12,899 bases of DNA, taken from positions 1 to 12,899 of the forward strand of contig JAKSUU010000010.1 in the NCBI GenBank assembly GCA_024408695.1. Reading direction: 5' to 3'. Positions 7,218 to 12,899 of this stretch are shown here, piece after piece (the first letter of the stretch is position 1; each line of letters begins with the position of its first letter). The DNA comes from Coriobacteriales bacterium (lineage in GTDB: Bacteria > Actinomycetota > Coriobacteriia > Coriobacteriales > QAMH01). Below the pieces are notes generated by a model. The model searched no databases. It saw only the letters and a program-made list of their open reading frames with translations, and had not been told where the DNA came from. The position numbers and the translations under genes were made by a program.

Positions 7218-8306
7218 ATGCCAGAAAATCCAGGAATGGGACATATTGCAAGTATCAAAGTAGTTGGTGTTGGTGGCGGTGGAACAAACGCTGTTAACCG
7301 TATGATTGAAGCTGGTGTTCGCGGTGTTGATTTTATTGCAATAAATACCGATAAACAAGCATTAGATATTTCATCTGCTCAAACAAAAGTTCACATTGGC
7401 GAAGAGCTAACTCGTGGTCTTGGTGCGGGCGCCGATCCTTCAATTGGATGTCAAGCGGCAGAAGAATCGCGCGCTGCAATTACAGAAGCCTTAGAAGGCG
7501 CAGATATGATTTTTGTTACTGCTGGTGAAGGTGGCGGAACTGGTACAGGTGCTGCTCCAATTGTTGCAGAGATTGCAAAAGAACAAATTGGTGCTTTAAC
7601 TGTTGCGGTTGTTACAAAACCATTTGGATTTGAAGGTCGCAAAAGCATGGAACAAGCCGAAAGCGGCATTGCAGTTTTGCAAGATAAAGTTGACACAATT
7701 ATTACAATTCCTAACGATAGGCTTTTGCAGGTTATCGAAAAACGCACTAGCATGCTTGATGCTTTTGCTATGGCAGATGACATTTTACGTCAAGGCACAC
7801 AAGGTATTACAGATCTTATTACTACCCCTGGTTTGATTAATCTTGATTTTGCGGATGTTCGTAGTGTTATGAAGGATGCTGGAAGTGCTATGATGGGTAT
7901 TGGCATTGCTAGTGGTGAAAATCGTGCTGCCGAAGCTGCATCTCAGGCTATTACTTCAGATTTATTAGAATCTTCTATTGTTGGTGCAAAACGCATTCTA
8001 TATTCAATTTCTGCTTCATCCGAAATTTCACTTTCTGAAATTAGTGAAGCTTCTAATGCAATTGCCGATGCAGCAGATGCCGAAGCTCAAATTATTTTTG
8101 GTACTGTTGTTGATGATTCACTCGAAGATCAAATTCGTGTATCTGTTATTGCTACAGGATTTGATGGTAAAGCTGCACCTGCTAAATCAGATACATTTGG
8201 TTCTGTTGCCTCTAAGCCACCTACATTTTCAAAAACTCCTAGTGTGTCAAGTGCATCAGATTCTTTAGACGACGACATTCCAGATTTTCTTAAACGCAGA
8301 GATTAA
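7218..8306 (+). CDS. ftsZ: Cell division protein FtsZ
   Basis: Tubulin-like GTPase that polymerises into the Z-ring at the division site. The 362-residue length is normal for a short-linker FtsZ. Nucleotide-binding motifs are [14 protein letters not shown] (about 16-29), the tubulin signature GEGGGTGTG (103-111) and NDRLL (166-170). The T7-loop NLDFADV (208-214) supplies the catalytic Asp to the next subunit. The C-terminal linker (about 316-350) is short and Ser/Pro-rich. It ends in [12 protein letters not shown], the conserved peptide that binds SepF and other partners. Glu before GGG in the signature is typical of actinobacterial FtsZ. Residues 263-271 (SISASSEIS) replace the usual I-x-G-G-x-D-L, a mild divergence. 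It is first in a tight cluster with pgeF and yggS. No ftsQ or mur gene precedes it here; the upstream neighbour is divergent. Confidence 0.99.
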   Translation: MPENPGMGHIASIKVVGVGGGGTNAVNRMIEAGVRGVDFIAINTDKQALDISSAQTKVHIGEELTRGLGAGADPSIGCQAAEESRAAITEALEGADMIFVTAGEGGGTGTGAAPIVAEIAKEQIGALTVAVVTKPFGFEGRKSMEQAESGIAVLQDKVDTIITIPNDRLLQVIEKRTSMLDAFAMADDILRQGTQGITDLITTPGLINLDFADVRSVMKDAGSAMMGIGIASGENRAAEAASQAITSDLLESSIVGAKRILYSISASSEISLSEISEASNAIADAADAEAQIIFGTVVDDSLEDQIRVSVIATGFDGKAAPAKSDTFGSVASKPPTFSKTPSVSSASDSLDDDIPDFLKRRD

Positions 8307-8309
8307 TAA

Positions 8310-9080
8310 ATGTGTGCACTTAGTTTTCCAACGGATTTATCTTTATATGAACAAACTCACACTTTAATTGCTTTTTCCAATCGTCTTGGCGGCTTTAGCA
8401 TTGGAGAGTTTGGTGAGCTTAATCTTTCTTACGATGTTGGCGATGATACAAATATTGTAAAAAGGAACCGAGACATTTTTATTAATGCTATTCAGCTATC
8501 AGTCGACAACAAAGCAAAATTGCAATCTTTGATTAACCCTATACAAGTTCATGAAACCTTATGTTTATCTGCTCAAGAATACAAACGTGAAGGTACAAGA
8601 TTCGAATGTGATGCAATATTTTGTAATGAAAAATTACAACCTGTTATGTTATTATTTGCAGACTGTGTTCCTGTAATTGCTGTAGCCGAATCTGGAAATT
8701 TTGTTGTTATTCATAGTGGTTGGAGAGGATGTTACAATGAGGTTTCAAAGCATGCTTTAGCAAAGTTTATGTCATTTGAAAATTCTGATATTTGTGAATT
8801 TAATTTTTATATTGGTCCTCATATATGTTCTCGTTGCTTTGAAACATCTAGCGATGTAGCTTCAAAATTTTCTGATAAATTTGGAACAGATGTGCTTTTG
8901 TCAAAAACAAATGTTGATCTATGTGGAGTAATTAAACACACGTTAATCTCTTTGGGCGCAACTAATGAACGTATTGCCTGTTCTAGTGATTGCACCGTTT
9001 GTAAAAATAATTTGTATTTTTCTTACCGAGCTCAAAATCAAGTATGTGGTAGACAGTGTGCGTTTGGAGTTTGTTTATAA
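8310..9080 (+). CDS. pgeF: Polyphenol oxidase/laccase-domain protein PgeF (YfiH/YlmD family)
   Basis: This 256-residue member of the YfiH/YlmD/LACC1 family is cytoplasmic. In E. coli PgeF removes mis-incorporated L-Ser from UDP-MurNAc peptides; family members also act on purine nucleosides. The metal/catalytic triad is visible as His81 (QVHET), Cys119 (FADCVP) and His135 (HSGWRG), with supporting ECDAIF at about 99-104. A Cys-rich C-terminus (SRCFE near 182, SDCTVC, GRQC) fits the family. The start is 3 bp after the ftsZ stop and has no clear ribosome site, so translation is probably coupled to ftsZ. This neighbour relationship is common in Gram-positive bacteria and supports the call. Which substrate matters in this organism cannot be read from the sequence. 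Confidence 0.93.
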   Translation: MCALSFPTDLSLYEQTHTLIAFSNRLGGFSIGEFGELNLSYDVGDDTNIVKRNRDIFINAIQLSVDNKAKLQSLINPIQVHETLCLSAQEYKREGTRFECDAIFCNEKLQPVMLLFADCVPVIAVAESGNFVVIHSGWRGCYNEVSKHALAKFMSFENSDICEFNFYIGPHICSRCFETSSDVASKFSDKFGTDVLLSKTNVDLCGVIKHTLISLGATNERIACSSDCTVCKNNLYFSYRAQNQVCGRQCAFGVCL

Positions 9081-9085
9081 TTTCA

Positions 9086-9769
9086 ATGTTAAATTTAAGC
9101 AAAAATATAGCTAGTGTAGAAGATGAAATACTATCTGCTTGTCAAGAATACGGTCGTTTACGTAACGATGTTAAGCTTGTGGCGGTAAGCAAAACTGTTG
9201 ATTTTGCAACAGTTGCAAAAGCCAACAATTTAGGATTATGCGATTTTGGTGAAAACAGAAGCGATGTATTTTTGGATAAATTTAATCAAAATCCCAATTT
9301 AAATTGGCACTTTATTGGAAGATTGCAATCACGCAAAGCACGTGATGTAGTGGGGCGGGCATGTCTTATTCATTCTTTAGATCGCATCTCGCTTATGAAT
9401 GCAATTGAAAAAGAAGCATCTAAACAAAATATTGTTCAAAGTGTCTTAGTGCAACTTAATATTTCAAAAGAGGCATCAAAGGCTGGCCTTGATGAATCAC
9501 AGTTAGATGAATTTTTACAAATGTTATGTGCTTGCTCGCACATAAAGGTTTGCGGGCTTATGACCATTGCCCCCTTTGGTGATTTGTTAACTGCAGAAAA
9601 ATGTTTTGAAAGACTTTGTTTTATTCGTGAAAAGTATAAAGAAAAGTATAAATCTGTTTCGAATATTGATTTGTGTGAGCTTTCTTGTGGCATGACTCAA
9701 GACTTCGATTTAGCTATAAAACATCAAAGCACAATTGTTAGGATTGGTCGTAAAATCTTTTCTAGTTAA
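9086..9769 (+). CDS. yggS: PLP homeostasis protein YggS (YlmE/PROSC family)
   Basis: Fold-type III pyridoxal-phosphate protein that buffers PLP and affects amino-acid and coenzyme balance; no robust enzymatic activity is known. The chosen start gives 227 residues, the family's usual size. PLP-lysine Lys36 lies in LVAVSKT. FGENR (55-59), WHFIGRLQSRK (75-84), GLMTIAP (157-163) and the phosphate-binding end SCGMTQDF...STIVRIGRKIF all match. The ATG at 9086 lies 5 bp after the pgeF stop. An in-frame ATG at 9056 would overlap pgeF and add ten residues absent from the family. No good ribosome site is visible, so translational coupling is likely. YggS next to sepF is a conserved arrangement in Gram-positive bacteria. 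Confidence 0.95.
   Translation: MLNLSKNIASVEDEILSACQEYGRLRNDVKLVAVSKTVDFATVAKANNLGLCDFGENRSDVFLDKFNQNPNLNWHFIGRLQSRKARDVVGRACLIHSLDRISLMNAIEKEASKQNIVQSVLVQLNISKEASKAGLDESQLDEFLQMLCACSHIKVCGLMTIAPFGDLLTAEKCFERLCFIREKYKEKYKSVSNIDLCELSCGMTQDFDLAIKHQSTIVRIGRKIFSS
9629..9652 (+). repeat. Perfect 12-bp tandem duplication within yggS
   Basis: GAAAAGTATAAA occurs twice head to tail in frame, giving EKYK EKYK in a surface helix region (about residues 182-189). It is probably a slippage duplication that leaves the protein intact. Confidence 0.8.
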
Positions 9770-9824
9770 AAATCAAAAATTTGCAAAATTTTTTAATTAT
9801 TTTATATAAAAAATAAATATATAT

Positions 9825-9833
9825 TGTTATACT
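9825..9833 (+). promoter_or_regulatory. Candidate extended -10 promoter for the sepF-proC-yggT-divIVA unit
   Basis: The 126-bp gap 9770-9895 is extremely AT-rich and holds no gene. Inside it, TGTTATACT is an extended -10 element (TGn followed by TATACT), 62 bp before the sepF start. No convincing -35 box lies 17 bp upstream, which extended -10 promoters tolerate. Base composition makes chance matches likely, so this is a candidate only. Confidence 0.4.
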
Positions 9834-9884
9834 AAAATTATCAAATTTAAATTGTTATTTTAGTTAATAATTATATATAAATCT

Positions 9885-9890
9885 AGGGGT
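9885..9890 (+). promoter_or_regulatory. Ribosome binding site of sepF
   Basis: AGGGGT lies 5 bp before a GTG start codon at 9896. It supports GTG rather than a later ATG, because the residues it adds (MSIIDNVKKKL) form the expected membrane-binding helix. Confidence 0.7.
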
Positions 9891-9895
9891 AACTT

Positions 9896-10744
9896 GTGAG
9901 TATTATTGATAATGTGAAAAAAAAATTGACTTCTAATACCGATGAAGATGATTACTATTATGATGATGAAAATCCTCAAGATTATGATGAGGATTATGAC
10001 GATTATCAAGACACGCACACGAACAATGTAGGCGAGCACTTTTTAGAATACGAGCCCGAATCTTTTACCAATATTAATATCAACCCCAAAAAGAAACCAA
10101 AAGTTGCAAGAAGTTCAAGCGAACGTTCGCGAGGAACAGATTTTGGATCATTACGAGTCGGCTCAAATACTACAAATAATTTCGATCCAGAACCAACATT
10201 TTTAGATCAAAATGATAGATATTCAGATAATATGCATTCGAGATCGACATCTCGAGTGGCTTCTCAATCTGCATCTAATAGAATATCTAGTAATAATTAT
10301 GACTCTGCAGGTGCTGATTCTTCAAATCGCAACGCTGCAGAATCTAGGCATACAAATTCATATCCTTCAAACACAAGAAGCAGTAACTCAAACGATGCTT
10401 TTACAACAGATCCTAATTCAATGTCTGGTGTGCTATATGCTACAAAACCTACTTCACGTGCGACTAGTCAAAGTTCAAGCATAAAAATTATTCGTCCAAG
10501 TCGTTATGAAGATGTTGAAGGAATTGCTAGTGCCTTTAAAAGTGGCAATACGGTTGCAATTGTTCTTCCTCGCAATTCAATTGAACTTTCAAAACGCATT
10601 CTTGATTTTTCTTTTGGTGTCGCCTGTGCACTTGATGGGTCTGTAGATAAACTGGGTGTTAGGACCTACGTTTTAAGTAAAAAGCATACGTCTTTAACCG
10701 AAAAAGATTTAGAGTATTTAAAACTTCGTGGTGCTATTGACTAA
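9896..10744 (+). CDS. sepF: Cell division protein SepF
   Basis: Membrane anchor for FtsZ, acting at the inner face of the membrane at the septum. The N-terminal MSIIDNVKKKL is a short amphipathic membrane-binding helix. Then come a highly acidic Asp/Tyr-rich segment (about 16-40) and a long Ser/Asn/Arg-rich low-complexity linker (about 70-193). The conserved SepF core (about 196-264) contains IKIIRPSRYEDVEGIA, VLPRNS and RILDFSFGVACALDG. At 282 residues it is much longer than Bacillus SepF (about 150 residues); the excess is the disordered linker. The start is GTG, supported by a good ribosome site. It probably heads a transcription unit with proC, yggT and divIVA. Actinobacteria lack FtsA, so SepF would be the main FtsZ tether; that part is family knowledge, not visible here. 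Confidence 0.96.
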   Translation: MSIIDNVKKKLTSNTDEDDYYYDDENPQDYDEDYDDYQDTHTNNVGEHFLEYEPESFTNININPKKKPKVARSSSERSRGTDFGSLRVGSNTTNNFDPEPTFLDQNDRYSDNMHSRSTSRVASQSASNRISSNNYDSAGADSSNRNAAESRHTNSYPSNTRSSNSNDAFTTDPNSMSGVLYATKPTSRATSQSSSIKIIRPSRYEDVEGIASAFKSGNTVAIVLPRNSIELSKRILDFSFGVACALDGSVDKLGVRTYVLSKKHTSLTEKDLEYLKLRGAID

Positions 10745-10748
10745 ATCA

Positions 10749-11597
10749 ATGAGCAAAACTTCCTCTTCAAATAATAAAAATCTTTTAATTGTTGGCGCTG
10801 GTAATATGGGCAGCGCAATTTGTGAGTGTCTTGTTACTAGTCAATTTTATGGTCGCAATCATGTTTATGTTATAAATCCAGGTGAAGAAAAAAGGACAAG
10901 GCTCTCTAGCAATTTTAATGTTAAAGTTTTTGAAGATGCAAAAAGTTTTTTTAATTTTGCAAGTGACAAAATTTTAGATTCTTTGTGTATTCTTTTGGCA
11001 GTTAAACCTCAGGTTTTAAAAGATGTTTGCATTGATTTGTTCAACTTTGGATTGAGCAATAATCTAATAATAAGCATTGCTGCTGGTGTTAAAGCAGATT
11101 CTATTAATTCTTATTTTGACAATACTTGTCGTGTTGTAAGAGTAATGCCTAACATTGCTCTTTTAGTAAATGAGGCAATGAGTGGCATTTGTCCATCTAC
11201 TACATCTAACGACGATGATTTAAACTTTACGCAAGATTTATTTAATTTAATGGGTAAAACCATTGTAGTTGAAGAAGATCAGATGGATATAGTATGTGCA
11301 TTATCTGGTAGTGGACCAGCCTTTTTTGAAGCCATTGTAAAATATATGAGTGAGGTAGCACAAGATCTTGGTCTTGATGGGCATCAGGCAAATCTATTGG
11401 CTCTGCAAACAATGTTTGGAACTTCTAAGCTTGTTTTAGACAAAGAATTAGATTTACAAAGCGCCATAGATAGTGTTTGTAGTCCTGGAGGCACAACTTT
11501 GGCTGGGCTTGATAAAATGGAAGATTTAAATTTAGAAGATGCTATTAAAGAAGGCGTTCGTAGTGCTCATAATCGCAGCATTGAACTGGGGTCATAA
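10749..11597 (+). CDS. proC: Pyrroline-5-carboxylate reductase
   Basis: Last step of proline synthesis: NAD(P)H-dependent reduction of pyrroline-5-carboxylate to proline in the cytoplasm. The 282-residue length is typical. The Rossmann motif LIVGAGNMGSAI (13-24), AVKPQVL (84-90), VRVMPNIALLVNE (130-142), ALSGSGPAFFEA (184-195) and the C-terminal SPGGTTLAGLDKME and EGVRSAHNRS blocks are all present. The ATG at 10749 is 4 bp after the sepF stop. A GTG at 10728 would overlap sepF and is less likely. The usual Thr after MPN is Ile, a modest change. There is no clear ribosome site, so coupling to sepF is likely. It is a metabolic gene embedded between division genes, an arrangement I recall from Coriobacteriia-type genomes but cannot verify here. 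Confidence 0.97.
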   Translation: MSKTSSSNNKNLLIVGAGNMGSAICECLVTSQFYGRNHVYVINPGEEKRTRLSSNFNVKVFEDAKSFFNFASDKILDSLCILLAVKPQVLKDVCIDLFNFGLSNNLIISIAAGVKADSINSYFDNTCRVVRVMPNIALLVNEAMSGICPSTTSNDDDLNFTQDLFNLMGKTIVVEEDQMDIVCALSGSGPAFFEAIVKYMSEVAQDLGLDGHQANLLALQTMFGTSKLVLDKELDLQSAIDSVCSPGGTTLAGLDKMEDLNLEDAIKEGVRSAHNRSIELGS

Positions 11598-11870
11598 ATG
11601 TATTTTAGTATTGTTACATTTATATTGGGGCTTGTTGATGTTTATGTTGGCATTATAGTCATTTATATTTTAATGAGTTGGCTTCCAAATAAAAATGGAT
11701 TTATATTAAACTTATATAAAGGTTTAGGTTTTATATGTGAACCTTATCTTGGATTATTTAGAAAAATTATTCCGCCTATTGGTGGAGGAGGTTTCGGATT
11801 AGACATTAGCCCTATTATTGCAATAATTGTACTTCAATTATTTGCAAGGTTAATAGTAAGATTATTTTAG
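11598..11870 (+). CDS. yggT: YggT/YlmG family membrane protein
   Basis: This small 90-residue inner-membrane protein has two hydrophobic segments (about 5-28 and 70-89) around a loop with the family signature EPYLGLFRKIIPP (about 48-60) and LDISPIIA (about 68-75). YggT/YlmG proteins sit next to sepF and divIVA in many Gram-positive bacteria and are linked to envelope or division processes; the precise activity is not established. The ATG directly abuts the proC stop (0 bp between them). GGGG at 11588-11591, 6 bp before the ATG, may serve as its ribosome site. The stop is TAG, the only non-TAA stop among the complete genes here. It is followed within 10 bp by divIVA. Confidence 0.93.
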   Translation: MYFSIVTFILGLVDVYVGIIVIYILMSWLPNKNGFILNLYKGLGFICEPYLGLFRKIIPPIGGGGFGLDISPIIAIIVLQLFARLIVRLF

Positions 11871-11876
11871 AGGAGG
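11871..11876 (+). promoter_or_regulatory. Ribosome binding site of divIVA
   Basis: AGGAGG, the strongest Shine-Dalgarno match in the window, ends 4 bp before the ATG at 11881. It suggests divIVA is translated more heavily than its operon neighbours. Confidence 0.85.
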
Positions 11877-11880
11877 AATT

Positions 11881-12768
11881 ATGGCACTTACATCAAAAGA
11901 AATTAATGAGCAAGGATTTGAAACCCAGATGAGAGGTTATAACATCAAGCAAGTTGATAGTTATTTAGAATATATTGCAAATGAGGTGGATGTTTTAAAT
12001 AATGTAATTTTTGAGTATGAAGAACAAATTGAAAAACTTAGCAACGGAGGCGCAGACAGCACACAAGACTTAAGTTCCGCTGTTAATAATAACGAAGAAT
12101 TGTTGCTAGAACTCAACAGCGCAAATGCTAAAATTGCTGAGTATGAAGCTAAAATTGAACAAATGCAAAAACAAATTGATAGTTTGACTCTTAAGGCTTC
12201 ATCTAGTGCAGAACTTGACATTGCTAACGCAAAGATTAAACAGTTAGAAGATAAATTACAAACACAACGAGACAATGCAGATGTAATTTCAGAAGCTTAT
12301 ATTGCTGCTCAAAAAGGTGCCAATGAACTTAAAGAAAAAGCACGTCAAGAAGGGGAGCGCATTTACAAAGAAGCAGAAACTAATGCACGTGATTTCATTC
12401 GTGATGCTATGACAGAAAAACAAAAAATCGTCGAAGAAGCTACAAAATTAAAAGATTCTTGCGACGCCTTTAGGGCTCAATATAAAGAGATGTTAGAGCG
12501 TTTTTCACTCGAAGCACAAACTCAATTTGCTCAACTTGCTAGTCCTGAAATTCCTGAATCAAGTTTAGATGCCAGAATGCCAGCTTCAACTTATGTTTCT
12601 AATAACGATTCAAGTGCCACTTCAAAGGATCAATCTACTGGTGATTCTTCAAGTATTTTTGATTCTACAGAAGATGAGTCGGTTGTCGATGTAGTGGGTA
12701 AAGTTTCTTCAAATTCTCCAAAATCATACATGATAGATACAGATTTTTCTGATTTAGAAGAAGCTTAA
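11881..12768 (+). CDS. divIVA: DivIVA/Wag31-like polar scaffold protein
   Basis: Coiled-coil scaffold that binds curved membrane at septa and poles; in actinobacteria it directs polar growth. The 295 residues begin MALTSKEINEQGFETQMRGYNIKQVDSYLE, shown here only for its parts: Phe13 and Arg18-Gly-Tyr form the membrane-binding and turn region seen in DivIVA. Heptad-rich coiled coil spans about 70-135 (ANAKIAEYEAKIEQM and ELDIANAKIKQLEDK). A second charged helix (about 137-215) contains GERIYKEAETNARDFI, as in Wag31-type proteins. The tail (about 225-295) is Ser/Asp-rich, probably disordered, and ends in DFSDLEEA. It is last in the sepF unit, is preceded by a strong ribosome site, and is followed 22 bp later by an intrinsic terminator. 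Confidence 0.95.
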   Translation: MALTSKEINEQGFETQMRGYNIKQVDSYLEYIANEVDVLNNVIFEYEEQIEKLSNGGADSTQDLSSAVNNNEELLLELNSANAKIAEYEAKIEQMQKQIDSLTLKASSSAELDIANAKIKQLEDKLQTQRDNADVISEAYIAAQKGANELKEKARQEGERIYKEAETNARDFIRDAMTEKQKIVEEATKLKDSCDAFRAQYKEMLERFSLEAQTQFAQLASPEIPESSLDARMPASTYVSNNDSSATSKDQSTGDSSSIFDSTEDESVVDVVGKVSSNSPKSYMIDTDFSDLEEA

Positions 12769-12790
12769 TTTTTTTACAAATTCTCATATT

Positions 12791-12821
12791 AAAATGCCCG
12801 CATAGATGCGGGCATTTTTTT
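12791..12821 (+). terminator. Intrinsic terminator after divIVA
   Basis: A 9-bp GC-rich stem (ATGCCCGCA at 12794-12802 against TGCGGGCAT at 12807-12815) encloses a TAGA loop. A/T pairs extend the stem on both sides, and it is followed by seven T residues (12815-12821). It closes the sepF-divIVA unit. The flanking AAA/TTT could also let it work weakly in reverse. Confidence 0.92.
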
Positions 12822-12830
12822 AGGTTAATT

Positions 12831-12899
12831 ATGCAGATTGCTATTTATGTAACTCCAAAATCTTCAAAAACTTTTATGGAAGAAAATAGACAAGATGCT
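12831..12899 (+). CDS. DUF167/YggU-like protein (partial, 3' end outside window)
   Basis: Only the first 23 codons are present. The start reads MQIAIYVTPKSSK, which resembles the opening strand of DUF167 (YggU) proteins, where a hydrophobic strand leads into a P-K-(A/S)-S-(R/K) motif. The family is small (about 75-100 residues), conserved and of unknown function. It often lies near yggT, which fits this position. AGGT at 12822-12825 could be a weak ribosome site. The ATG is 9 nt after the T-tract of the terminator, so its transcript must read through that hairpin or start very close. The call rests on a short match and genomic context. Confidence 0.55.
   Translation, partial: MQIAIYVTPKSSKTFMEENRQDA

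Noticed and set aside
7451..7783. Antisense open frame of about 110 codons within ftsZ, and similar frames inside purL, divIVA and yggS
   Set aside because: They are reverse or shifted readings of strongly conserved genes, without ribosome sites or recognisable products.
9056..9085. Longer yggS starting inside pgeF
   Set aside because: It adds ten residues not found in the family and overlaps pgeF by 25 bp; the ATG at 9086 gives the normal length.
9775..9794. Possible terminator hairpin after yggS (AAAAATT with AATTTTT)
   Set aside because: The stem is only A-T pairs with no GC and a very short T run; it is expected by chance in such AT-rich DNA.
10728..10748. Longer proC starting with GTG inside sepF
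   Set aside because: The seven extra residues precede the Rossmann strand without matching the family; the ATG at 10749 fits the tight operon spacing.

Overview
The window is AT-rich and shows a Gram-positive-type gene set. FtsZ has the tubulin signature GEGGGTGTG, with Glu where most Firmicutes and Proteobacteria have Met or Gln. The order ftsZ-pgeF-yggS-sepF-proC-yggT-divIVA has no ylmH. Together with the single-chain purL and the CmpB-type membrane proteins, this points to a low-GC actinobacterium, most likely near the Coriobacteriia. That placement is an inference from motifs and gene order. A Firmicutes relative is less likely but not excluded, because the ylm-sepF-divIVA block also occurs there. 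Nearly all stop codons are TAA and the genes use the standard code.

Layout. Positions 1-3441 hold the 3' part of purL, a single-chain FGAM synthase whose N-terminus lies outside the window. Its interdomain linker carries an in-frame tandem repeat with a GGGGACGG core. Positions 3475-4512 encode a predicted secreted caspase-like (clan CD) cysteine peptidase with a C-terminal membrane segment. It converges on, and overlaps by 14 bp, a minus-strand pair of related integral membrane proteins with a CmpB-type domain (4499-7117). A short, very AT-rich divergent promoter region (7118-7217) separates that pair from ftsZ.

The plus-strand division block has two likely transcription units. The first is ftsZ-pgeF-yggS (7218-9769), with gaps of 3 and 5 bp. 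The second is sepF-proC-yggT-divIVA (9896-12768), with gaps of 4, 0 and 10 bp. It is preceded by a 126-bp AT-rich gap with an extended -10 box and followed by a strong intrinsic terminator. A truncated DUF167/YggU-like gene begins only 9 nt after that terminator and runs off the window.

How the genes work together. FtsZ forms the Z-ring. SepF tethers FtsZ to the membrane, which matters in actinobacteria lacking FtsA. YggT and DivIVA act at the membrane and poles, linking division to envelope growth. PgeF and YggS are housekeeping proteins (peptidoglycan-stem editing and PLP homeostasis) that usually travel with this cluster, and ProC adds proline synthesis. The region outside this conserved block, meaning the caspase-like secreted protein and the CmpB-like pair, is the least explained part of the window. 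No rRNA, tRNA, CRISPR array or intact insertion sequence is visible, and no gene-free stretch exceeds 300 bases.
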